The translations under genes and the position numbers were made by a program. Positions 52,994 through 61,566 of a DNA stretch of 64,000 bases are shown one piece after another. How positions within the stretch are numbered: position 1 is the stretch's first letter; every line of letters starts with the position of its first letter. Source of the DNA: PALSA-693 sp963702305 (GTDB taxonomy: Bacteria > Actinomycetota > Acidimicrobiia > Acidimicrobiales > Palsa-688); NCBI GenBank assembly GCA_963702305.1, contig CAVPBX010000016.1, positions 1 through 64,000 on the forward strand. Reading direction: 5' to 3'. Below the pieces are notes generated by a model. It was not told the DNA's origin and searched no databases. It saw nothing but the letters and a program-made list of their open reading frames with translations.

Positions 52994-53919
52994 GATGCCT
53001 CCTTCCAGTCATGGCGGGGATCGCCGGGAATGCTCGAGGTGGTGAAGGCCATCACGCAGCCGTGGGTGGTCGCGGGATCGGTGACCAACGCGGATCCATC
53101 GTTGGTCGAGAACTTGACTCCCTTTCCCGTCAGGTACTCCTCGGCTTCGACCAGATCGGCCACCTGGTAAGTGACCGAGTAGATGCTCTCGTGGTAACGG
53201 CGCAGGTCCAGGGCGATCGCCGACGACTCGTCGCGCGGCTGCGCCAGCTCGACCATGAGGTCGTCACCGACCAGGACAAAGGCCCGGTTGGTGCGGTTGG
53301 ACTCGTCGTCGCTCTCGTGCACCAGCTGACCCTGTAGGACCCCGACGTACACCTCGAGCGCTTTCGAGAGATCCCTGGTCGAGACGGTGGCGTGCGAGAA
53401 CTTCCGGATGTGCAGCGGATGGCGGTCGGCCCACCATCCCGGGCTCCAGCCAGGACGAACGCGCGGATCTCGGAGGGAGTCGCTGACATCCCTCGAGACA
53501 AACTCCAGCTGGGTAAAGGTGTCGCGAGGGTGGGTGAACACCGTCTGGGGCGGCTCCTCGCCGTCGAGGGGTACCCCGCCTGTGCCGTAGCACCGGATAC
53601 CCGCGGCCTGGAGGCTACGGAAGAGGTCGTCCATGCCCTCGTCCACGTACCAGGCCAGGGAGTGAAAGCGCTGGCCCAGCCGGCGGTAGAAGCGGCCGAG
53701 CGGTTTGGTGTCCCAACCCTCGACCCGGAACGCCGGGGCCAACGGCTCGAGGCACAGGTCCCCCAACAGGACGAGGGAGGCGTCGCGGACCTCGGCCGGC
53801 ATGTAGCTGTCCGGCATAAACCGCTGCACGGAAAAGATGTCGTAATACCAGGCGTCCAGTTCCTTGAGGTCGTCGGCCATGTGGATGATGTGGAAGTTCT
53901 GGCCCAGCTTGAACGACAT
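52990..53919 (-). CDS. VOC family protein (two-domain, extradiol dioxygenase-like)
   Basis: This 309-residue protein has two vicinal-oxygen-chelate domains. Metal-ligand candidates are H-I-I-H in the first strand, F-H-S-L-A-W-Y-V in the middle and a late H-G-C-V-M-A-F. The repeat arrangement suits extradiol dioxygenases and related lyases. It ends in an ATGA overlap with the FAS1-like hydratase gene. The ring-cleavage suggestion is inference, since no typical E-x-x-x metal triad is fully convincing. Confidence 0.8.
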   Translation of the reverse strand: MSFKLGQNFHIIHMADDLKELDAWYYDIFSVQRFMPDSYMPAEVRDASLVLLGDLCLEPLAPAFRVEGWDTKPLGRFYRRLGQRFHSLAWYVDEGMDDLFRSLQAAGIRCYGTGGVPLDGEEPPQTVFTHPRDTFTQLEFVSRDVSDSLRDPRVRPGWSPGWWADRHPLHIRKFSHATVSTRDLSKALEVYVGVLQGQLVHESDDESNRTNRAFVLVGDDLMVELAQPRDESSAIALDLRRYHESIYSVTYQVADLVEAEEYLTGKGVKFSTNDGSALVTDPATTHGCVMAFTTSSIPGDPRHDWKEAS

Positions 53920-54119
53920 CTTGCTTCCTCTCGCACCCGCCGCAGGACCTGTCCCCGACGACTCGACCGTTTGCGGTCCTCCGGGTAAATCTTACTGGGT
54001 TGAGTTTCTGGCGGCAGGTCCGGACGTTCAGCTGGGACCGGCCGGTGCTACCGTGCCGCCGGGTGGACCAGTGGGGTTCCACCCGGGGCGTCCCCCAGGG
54101 ACCAAGGGACTACGACGTA

Positions 54120-55037
54120 ATGCAGCTGCAGGATGTCGAGATCGTGGCCGAGGGTCTCGCCTTTCCGGAGGGCCCGGTCGCGATGGCCGACGGCTCGGTC
54201 ATCCTGGTCGAGATGACCGGCGGCCGCCTCTCCCGCGTCAGCGCCGAGGGACAGGTTTCCGTGGTCGCCGATGTCGGGGGAGGGCCAAACGGGGCCGCCA
54301 TCGGGCCCGACGGTGCGGTCTACGTCTGCAACAACGGCGGCCTGACCCGGGAACGGACCACGGTCCCCGCCATCCAGCGGGTCGATGCCGCCACCGGTGA
54401 GGTCGATGTGCTGTATACCGGGTGCGACGGTCGATCGCTCATCGCGCCCAACGACCTGGTCTTCGACCGAACCGGCCACTTCTGGTTCACCGACTTCGGC
54501 GGCAACGCCATCTACTACGCCAGCGCAGACGGCACCTTCATCACTTGCGCCCTGTACCGGGTGCCGGCCCCCAACGGGATCGGATTGGCACCCTCCGGGG
54601 ACGTCCTGTATTGGGCCCAGACGTATACCCGCCAGGTCCACCGGCGGCACGTGAATCGGCCCGGGGAGTTGGTGGCCTCGCCCCGCTACGAGGTCGCCAC
54701 CTTTCTTCGCCACGAACGTCCCGACCCGTGGACCCTGGTGGTCGGGCTACCGGGAGCGCAGGAGCTGGACTCGCTGGCAGTCGATGCGCACGGCGCGGTG
54801 TGCGTCGGGACGCTGCTCCACAGCGGGGTGACCGTGGTGGACCCGGACGACGGCTCCTATGAGAAATACACGTTGCCCGACCGGCTGGCGGACGGGGCCG
54901 TCACCAACATTTGCTTCGGTGGCCCCGACCTGCGCACGGCCTACGTCACCTGCTCGGTCACCGGACGGCTGCTCTCCTGCCGGTGGCCACGTCCCGGCTT
55001 GCAGCTGATGTTCCAGGACTTACCCGGCTCCGGTTGA
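54120..55037 (+). CDS. SMP-30/gluconolactonase/LRE family protein
   Basis: This 305-residue six-bladed beta-propeller hydrolase has F-P-E-G-P with metal-binding Glu17, A-P-N-D-L and the repeating W-F-T-D blade motif. Such enzymes hydrolyse lactones with a Ca2+ or Zn2+ ion. ATG 54120 has AAGGGAC nine bases upstream; longer upstream frames are not supported. Its end overlaps that of the convergent enoyl-CoA hydratase by 18 bases. In this context it may open a lactone formed from a hydroxyacid. Confidence 0.87.
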   Translation: MQLQDVEIVAEGLAFPEGPVAMADGSVILVEMTGGRLSRVSAEGQVSVVADVGGGPNGAAIGPDGAVYVCNNGGLTRERTTVPAIQRVDAATGEVDVLYTGCDGRSLIAPNDLVFDRTGHFWFTDFGGNAIYYASADGTFITCALYRVPAPNGIGLAPSGDVLYWAQTYTRQVHRRHVNRPGELVASPRYEVATFLRHERPDPWTLVVGLPGAQELDSLAVDAHGAVCVGTLLHSGVTVVDPDDGSYEKYTLPDRLADGAVTNICFGGPDLRTAYVTCSVTGRLLSCRWPRPGLQLMFQDLPGSG

Positions 55038-55802
55038 CGGTCGCTGGGTCCGGGCTCGGGCCAGGACGGCGTCACGGCGATCGGCGATCCCCGCCGCGGA
55101 GCTCCCCTCGCGAAATCCACCTTCGCCAGCGTGATCGTCGTGGATCTTCCGGGCCTCCTCGAGGGGCGTCCCGTACGAGGCGTCCCAATCACGTCGCATG
55201 GTGGCCACCATGGCTCGGTCCTGTTCCGCGATCGCCGAGGCCAGCTCCAGCGCGAAGGGAAGGAGTTCCTGGTGGGGGACGAGGTGGTTGGCAATCCCGA
55301 TCCGCAGGGCGGTCGCGGCATCGACGAAATTGCCCGTCAGGGACATCTCCCGGGCCCAGGCCGGCCCGACCCGCCGGGGTAGGTCCACCAGGACGGGTCC
55401 GGGGTACACGCCGACCCGCAGATGGGTGTCGGCGAAGGCAGATCGCTCCGACGCCACGATGAAGTCTGCCGCCAGGGCCAGTTCGAACCCGCCGGTTACC
55501 GCGGGACCATTGACCGCGGCGATGACCGGCACCGACGAGGCCGCGACCGTCGCCACAAAGGGCGGCAGGTCGATCAGGGCGTCGACGCCCAGCGTTCGCA
55601 GGTCGAGGCCGGCGCAGAAGGCGGGGTCGGCGCCGGTGATCACGATGGCGCCGGCGTCCTGGCAGGCTGTCACCGTCTCGCAGATGGCTGCCGCCAGGGC
55701 CGCGTTGATGGCGTTGCGAGCCTCGGGCCGCTGCAACTCGATCAGGGCCACGTCGCCCCGCCGCTCGACGGAGAGCACGCCGGCGCTGGCATCATCGGTC
55801 AT
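55020..55802 (-). CDS. Enoyl-CoA hydratase/isomerase family protein
   Basis: This 260-residue crotonase family protein starts at ATG 55802 (ATG 55814 possible). Oxyanion elements A-F-C-A-G-L-D-L and N-G-P-A-V-T-G-G are intact; the helix L-A-A-D-F-I-V-A-S-E-R-S-A-F follows. The region of the catalytic glutamates reads R-V-G-V-Y-P-G-P, lacking a clear second Glu, so it may be an isomerase or hydrolase rather than a hydratase. It diverges from the methylmalonate-semialdehyde dehydrogenase gene across a 340-base gap with a repeat array. Confidence 0.87.
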   Translation of the reverse strand: MTDDASAGVLSVERRGDVALIELQRPEARNAINAALAAAICETVTACQDAGAIVITGADPAFCAGLDLRTLGVDALIDLPPFVATVAASSVPVIAAVNGPAVTGGFELALAADFIVASERSAFADTHLRVGVYPGPVLVDLPRRVGPAWAREMSLTGNFVDAATALRIGIANHLVPHQELLPFALELASAIAEQDRAMVATMRRDWDASYGTPLEEARKIHDDHAGEGGFREGSSAAGIADRRDAVLARARTQRPSTGAG

Positions 55803-55899
55803 TATCGTCCCCATTTCCCACCCGGCACTGGGCGCTGATCGTAACGTAGCGGCCCGGTCTCGTCTGGTGGTCGGCCCCGCATCCCTGGCGGTCGGCCGT

Positions 55900-55990
55900 G
55901 ACCTCTGACGCCTTCGTCGACCTCTGACGACTTTTATGTCGGTCTCAGGGACGCTTAACTCGTCAGAAGTCAACGAAAAGGTCAGAGGTC
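55900..55990. promoter_or_regulatory. Array of four related 10-mers in 2+2 inverted order, 19-bp spacing
   Basis: GACCTCTGAC occurs at 55900-55909 and 55919-55928. The reverse complement GTCAGAGGTC is at 55981-55990, with the one-mismatch form GTCAGAAGTC at 55962-55971. Both pairs have a 19-bp period, so the whole block is a nested inverted repeat of about 40-bp arms, roughly three quarters identical. The position between divergent promoters makes it a probable multi-site operator. Confidence 0.7.
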
Positions 55991-56062
55991 GCGGCCGTCT
56001 GATTCGCACCAGGCGGACGACCCGCCGACGACCCCGGCGACGAGCCGGCGACCCGAAGAATT

Positions 56063-56078
56063 GGTCAGAGTCTATTAT
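56063..56078 (+). promoter_or_regulatory. Candidate -10 box TATTAT with adjoining GTCAGAG half-site
   Basis: TATTAT at 56073-56078 is the best -10-like hexamer before the dehydrogenase gene, 65 bases upstream of its start. GGTCAGAG (56063-56070), a further version of the array motif, touches its upstream side. No good -35 box is present at normal distance, which would suit an activator-dependent or repressor-overlapped promoter. Confidence 0.4.
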
Positions 56079-56142
56079 CGCCCTGGCCGGGCCGAGACGC
56101 CGCCTGGGCATCGGCACGCTGGTGATCGTACGAGGAGCTTCC

Positions 56143-57630
<1,488 letters not shown>

Positions 57631-57665
57631 CCGCTCCGCCGCCCACGATGCCGCCGGCGTCGCCG

Positions 57666-57699
57666 CCACCCGCACCCAAGGACCACCCGCACCCAAGGA
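57666..57699. repeat. Perfect 17-bp tandem duplication carrying a ribosome-site core
   Basis: CCACCCGCACCCAAGGA is repeated head to tail in the 82-base gap upstream of the isocitrate-lyase-family gene (GTG 57713). Each copy ends in AAGGA, and a further AAGGGA follows. This duplicates the Shine-Dalgarno-like element, as at the CoA transferase start. Confidence 0.85.
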
Positions 57700-57712
57700 A
57701 GGGAACATCCAC

Positions 57713-58573
57713 GTGTCCACCGAGCCGCAGACCCTCAAGGCCCTGATCGCAGCCGGAGATCCGTTCATGGCCGCCGACTGCTACAGCGCGCTGACCGGCC
57801 GCATCGTGCAACAGGTCGGCTTCCCGGCTGCCTACATGGGCGGTCACGCCACCGGGATGATGCACTACGCCATCCCCGACTACGGCGTGTTCACCACCAC
57901 CGAGATGGTCGACCAAGCCGCCCGGGTGGCCGAAGCCATCTCGATCCCGTTGATGGTCGACGCGGATCAGGCCGGCGAGTCGGTGGCCGATGTCCACCGC
58001 ACCATCCGGCGCTATGAGCGGGTGGGGGTGGCCGGAGTGCACATCGAGGACGAGTTGACGCCGAAGCACTCGCCGTTCGACGGCCCCCTCATGCCGATCG
58101 TCGACATGCAGGCCCGGATCACGGCCGCGGTCGAGGCCCGCGAGAGTGCGGACTTCGTGGTGATCGCCCGCTGTGACGAGTTGTACAGCACTGGTGGCGG
58201 CGGGAGCGGTTCACTGGACGAGGCGGTGCGCCGGGGGGTCGCCTACGCCGAAGCCGGCGCCGACGTCTTCCTTCCGACCTTCGCGTCCGAAGAGGACATT
58301 CCGCGCCTCGCCGCTGAGGTTCCCATCCCGATCGCCGGGTTCGGCAAGCTGCTCAAAGGCCTCGCATTCAGCCTTTCGACTGGGTGGGGGACCTCGACCG
58401 CGGCTCGAGGGCACTACCAGTGGGCGGCCCACCTGCGAGAACACGGGGACCTCCCGCCCGAAGCCTTCGAATTCCCGGGCAAGGACGAGCTGATCCGCCA
58501 ACCCGAGTACGACGCCGTCATCACCTCGTGGGCGACTCGCACCGATCGACCTATCCGCCAGGTCGAGTCCTGA
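57713..58573 (+). CDS. Isocitrate lyase/PEP mutase family protein
   Basis: This 286-residue TIM-barrel enzyme has conserved D-A-D-Q-A-G-E-S (metal-binding acids), G-V-H-I-E-D-E and a likely catalytic-loop region C-Y-S-A-L-T-G. The lyase signature K-K-C-G-H of isocitrate lyase is absent, so methylisocitrate or dimethylmalate lyase, oxaloacetate decarboxylase or PEP mutase/hydrolase-like activity are more likely. GTG 57713 is the start after the duplicated ribosome element. It follows the methylmalonate-semialdehyde dehydrogenase and may share its promoter. Confidence 0.86.
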   Translation: MSTEPQTLKALIAAGDPFMAADCYSALTGRIVQQVGFPAAYMGGHATGMMHYAIPDYGVFTTTEMVDQAARVAEAISIPLMVDADQAGESVADVHRTIRRYERVGVAGVHIEDELTPKHSPFDGPLMPIVDMQARITAAVEARESADFVVIARCDELYSTGGGGSGSLDEAVRRGVAYAEAGADVFLPTFASEEDIPRLAAEVPIPIAGFGKLLKGLAFSLSTGWGTSTAARGHYQWAAHLREHGDLPPEAFEFPGKDELIRQPEYDAVITSWATRTDRPIRQVES

Positions 58574-58606
58574 CGCCCAGCCTCGCGGCGCGAAGCAGGC
58601 CGCTGC

Positions 58607-58921
58607 TCAGTCCGACGAGGGCAGCGGCTTGGCGTCTTTGATGTGCAGGACGACGTCGCCGACCGAGAGTGATGACGTCCCGCCTTTGGTGCAGAGCAGC
58701 TCCAGGTCGCCGGTCTCGTCGGTGTACCGCTTCCCCAGCTGGGTGCCGGTGTCGAATCCGGCCTCGGGCGTGGCGCCCTCTGGTCGCTCGGCGCCCACCG
58801 GCAGCATCTGCTGGCCGCCGCAACGCAGATCGGCCTCCGAAGCGGGCGCTTTGATGACGATCACCTCGACGTCACAGACGGAGGAGCGAAATCTCGCGCC
58901 CGGCTTGATCTGAGTCAGCAC
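58607..58921 (-). CDS. Conserved hypothetical protein, 104 aa
   Basis: This small protein starts at GTG 58921 (GGGGGTC five bases upstream); TTG 58951 is an alternative. It reads as a beta-rich domain with I-K-P-G-A-R-F-R-S-S-V-C-D-V-E-V-I-V and D-L-R-C-G-G, L-G-K-R-Y-T-D and a final K-P-L-P-S-S-D. Two cysteines lie in conserved positions. I recognise the pattern from small proteins beside acyl-CoA-related genes but know no function. It follows a phosphotransferase gene in the same operon, recalling lvaB next to the kinase lvaA in levulinate degradation; that link is untested. Confidence 0.72.
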   Translation of the reverse strand: MLTQIKPGARFRSSVCDVEVIVIKAPASEADLRCGGQQMLPVGAERPEGATPEAGFDTGTQLGKRYTDETGDLELLCTKGGTSSLSVGDVVLHIKDAKPLPSSD

Positions 58922-58997
58922 TGAGACCCCCGTGTTCCAATAGTTGAACAACGCCTAGTTTGCCACCGGTCTGGGGCCGGCGCCAAGCCGAGCCGGT

Positions 58998-60395
58998 TTA
59001 GACGACGGGCGGCCAGCTGCGCTCGTGGAGCGCCCCGGACGCATGTCGCATCAGATGATCGTCACGGAGCACCTTGTGCCAGAGGTAGCGGACGTAGTCC
59101 TCGTCGGTAACCTTCCCCGCCCGGGCTGCCTCCGCCAGGGCGGCCCGTCCCTCGAGCACGCCGCCGGGCCGTCGTCCGAGCAGGGCCGCGATGTCCTCCC
59201 GTTCGAGCTCGGCGAACTGCCGCCCGGCCCCGTCGAGGTCCTGGAGGTACTTGACGACCCTCGCCACTCCCTTCGTCCACTGGCTCGCCAGCGGATCGGA
59301 CACCCGCGGGACGATGGTGCGCAGGCTGCCGAGCACGGTGGCGTACAGCCCGTGCCATTCGGGCAGGTCGTCGGGCTCCGGCAGGAGGGGAGGGTCGAGC
59401 TCGAGATCCATCACGGCCGCCAGGGCTTCCAGCCAGAGGCGGCGATGCAGTTGGCGGTAGATGATCCCGTTGCCGATATCCCGGGTGACGTCGTCGTCAG
59501 CTTCTTCCCCCGGCCGTCGGGAGTCCGGGCCGTTGTTTGGATACAGGGTCGCCATCGTCGACTCGGCGAAGAGCCGGTAGTACCACACCCGGCGTTCGTC
59601 GATGGCATGACCGGAGAGGGCGCCGTACTCGGCGAGGCGGTCGGGCAGATGGGTGAAGGTGTCCTGCACCGTGCGGAGCGACACCCACGCCACGTCATCC
59701 ATGGGGTCGCCCCAATGGGACAGCTCCCAGTCCACCACGGCGGTGACCCGCCCGTCCGCGTAGAGGAAATTCCCCGGTCCGGTGTCGCCCTGGACGAGGA
59801 CAACCGGTCCGTCGTAATCGGGGACATTTCGCTCCAACCAGTCAGTGCTGAGCCGTAACAACGGCTCCATGGAACCGTCCGGCGCGGTGCCCCGCCAGCG
59901 AATGCCCGCGATCCGCTCGAGGGCGTGCTCGCGGGCGCTGCGCACGGGGCCGAGGGCGTCGATGCCGAGGTGCGTGGGGTCGAGGCGGTGGAGGGTGGCC
60001 AGGTTCCGCACGAAGTCCTGCGCCACCAGCACCTGCTCGTCTGGATCCTTGATCCGGTAAAACCACGTCGCCCCGTGCACCCGGTCCTCGAGCACCGCCT
60101 CTCGCTGGGGATGCACGCCGAGGATCGTCGGCACCGCGACTCCCGAGCCGGCGAGCCCCTCCATCACCGCGGCCTCGGTCTGCAACGGATGGAAGGCGCT
60201 GCGGTCGGGCATGGGTTTCGGGCTGAAGCGCAGGAACAGCTGCCGCGTGGCACCACCGGGGGCGGCCACGTCCACAAACCAACCCTCCCTGGTCGCGCCA
60301 CCCGGAATCCGGTCGGCGCTCATCATCGGTTGACCGGTGGTCTCCTCGATCCAGCCGATGACGTCTTCCGGCAACGCCAGCTTGACGTCAGCCAC
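58998..60395 (-). CDS. Phosphotransferase family protein (APH fold)
   Basis: This 465-residue kinase-like protein starts at GTG 60395 (overlapping the Gfo/Idh stop by eight bases). The nucleotide loop region P-G-G-A-T-R-E-G, catalytic-loop V-Q-G-D-T-G-P-G-N (with Gln in place of the His of H-G-D) and metal-binding D-W-E-L-S-H-W-G-D-P are visible. A C-terminal helical domain of about 130 residues extends beyond the usual APH fold. The H-to-Q change in the catalytic loop is also seen in some hydroxyacyl-CoA kinase-like members, so activity is plausible. The 104-residue protein follows. Confidence 0.87.
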   Translation of the reverse strand: MADVKLALPEDVIGWIEETTGQPMMSADRIPGGATREGWFVDVAAPGGATRQLFLRFSPKPMPDRSAFHPLQTEAAVMEGLAGSGVAVPTILGVHPQREAVLEDRVHGATWFYRIKDPDEQVLVAQDFVRNLATLHRLDPTHLGIDALGPVRSAREHALERIAGIRWRGTAPDGSMEPLLRLSTDWLERNVPDYDGPVVLVQGDTGPGNFLYADGRVTAVVDWELSHWGDPMDDVAWVSLRTVQDTFTHLPDRLAEYGALSGHAIDERRVWYYRLFAESTMATLYPNNGPDSRRPGEEADDDVTRDIGNGIIYRQLHRRLWLEALAAVMDLELDPPLLPEPDDLPEWHGLYATVLGSLRTIVPRVSDPLASQWTKGVARVVKYLQDLDGAGRQFAELEREDIAALLGRRPGGVLEGRAALAEAARAGKVTDEDYVRYLWHKVLRDDHLMRHASGALHERSWPPVV

Positions 60396-61497
60396 CCGAT
60401 CGCTCGCTGATCTCGACCCAGCCGGCGCCGTCCGAGGACTGGAAGGCGGCGTCGATGACCTGCTGCACCGCCCACCCGTCGCGGATCGTCGGGGTGTCCG
60501 TCGCGAGACCCGTGAAGGCCGGCCGCCAATCTTCCAGCAGGAAACCCATGGCCTGCACCGCGCCCGACGATCGTCGCGGCGGCAGCTCGACCCCGCTGGC
60601 CAACCGGCGCCGCGACGGGTCCAGCGGGCGGGGTTCGCCCCCATCCACGGTGGCCACAAATGAGCCGGGGCCGGTGGGAAAGCGACTGATGGCGATGGTG
60701 CCGTGGCTGCCATGCGCTTCGAAGAGATTGGTGCCCGCGCCCAGGCCGGCGGTCGAGTTGGTCAGGACCGCCAGCGCGCCTGATTCCAGTCGCATCAGCA
60801 CGGCTGACGTGTCATCCGCGGTGACATCGATCTCGCCTGCCGCGGTCGTCACCCGGCTCATGCTGTGTCGGACGTCAGCGCACACCGCGACGGCTGGCCC
60901 GAAGAGCGCCTGCAGGAAGTCGATCTCGTGGGACATCTGGCCGAAGAGGTACCCCCCGCCCTCCTCCCGCCGGTACATCCACGGGGACTGGGGGGCGTGG
61001 GTCGGATGCCAGTATCCCGTGGTGATGGTCACTTGCACATACGAGAGGCGACCGAGCGCGCCGTCGGCGACCAACTGGCTGACCGCCAGATGCTCAGGAG
61101 ACCAACGGTTCTCGAAGCAGACCACTGTGGCCCGGTCGGTGGCCTCCGCCGCCTCGGTCATGTCCCGCCCTTCTTTCCCGGACATGGCGAGGGGTTTCTC
61201 GCAGAGGACATGTTTGCCGGCCGCGAGGGAAGTCAGGAACATGTCGTGGTGGTACGGCACGGGCGCGGAGATCGATATGACGTCGAGGTCGTCGCGCTGC
61301 ACGAAGGATGCCCAGTCGGTGGAGCGGTCGGCGATGCCGAGCCGCTCGCCGGCGCGCTCGACCGACTCGGGGCGGCTCGAGCACAGGGCCACCAGCTCGT
61401 AGCCGTCAACCGCCGCGAACGCCGGCGCATGGACCAGGGCACCCCAACCCACCCCGATCAGTCCCACGCGTAAGGAATCAGGCACGAAACCCCCCAT
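60388..61497 (-). CDS. Gfo/Idh/MocA family oxidoreductase
   Basis: This 369-residue NAD(P)-dependent dehydrogenase has an N-terminal Rossmann domain with G-L-I-G-V-G-W-G. The C-E-K-P-L motif holds the conserved Lys, and H-E-I-D-F in the C-terminal domain has the catalytic-region His and Asp. Members oxidise sugars, inositols or related hydroxyls. It is the first gene of the minus-strand operon ending with the 104-residue protein. A carbohydrate or cyclitol substrate would contrast with the lipid-like neighbours and deserves attention. Confidence 0.9.
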   Translation of the reverse strand: MGGFVPDSLRVGLIGVGWGALVHAPAFAAVDGYELVALCSSRPESVERAGERLGIADRSTDWASFVQRDDLDVISISAPVPYHHDMFLTSLAAGKHVLCEKPLAMSGKEGRDMTEAAEATDRATVVCFENRWSPEHLAVSQLVADGALGRLSYVQVTITTGYWHPTHAPQSPWMYRREEGGGYLFGQMSHEIDFLQALFGPAVAVCADVRHSMSRVTTAAGEIDVTADDTSAVLMRLESGALAVLTNSTAGLGAGTNLFEAHGSHGTIAISRFPTGPGSFVATVDGGEPRPLDPSRRRLASGVELPPRRSSGAVQAMGFLLEDWRPAFTGLATDTPTIRDGWAVQQVIDAAFQSSDGAGWVEISERSGG

Positions 61498-61566
61498 CCG
61501 GCGGCTCGCAGTCAGAGCCTGCCCAGTAGATTTGGACCGAACGCAACTTCTGTGGAAGGAACACTA

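Larger units (their letters stand above)
55803..56142. other. 340-base divergent intergenic region with repeat array
   Basis: This non-coding stretch separates the enoyl-CoA hydratase and methylmalonate-semialdehyde dehydrogenase genes. It holds the four-site array at 55900-55990 and a fifth related half-site before TATTAT at 56073-56078. No protein of convincing composition is encoded. Confidence 0.7.
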
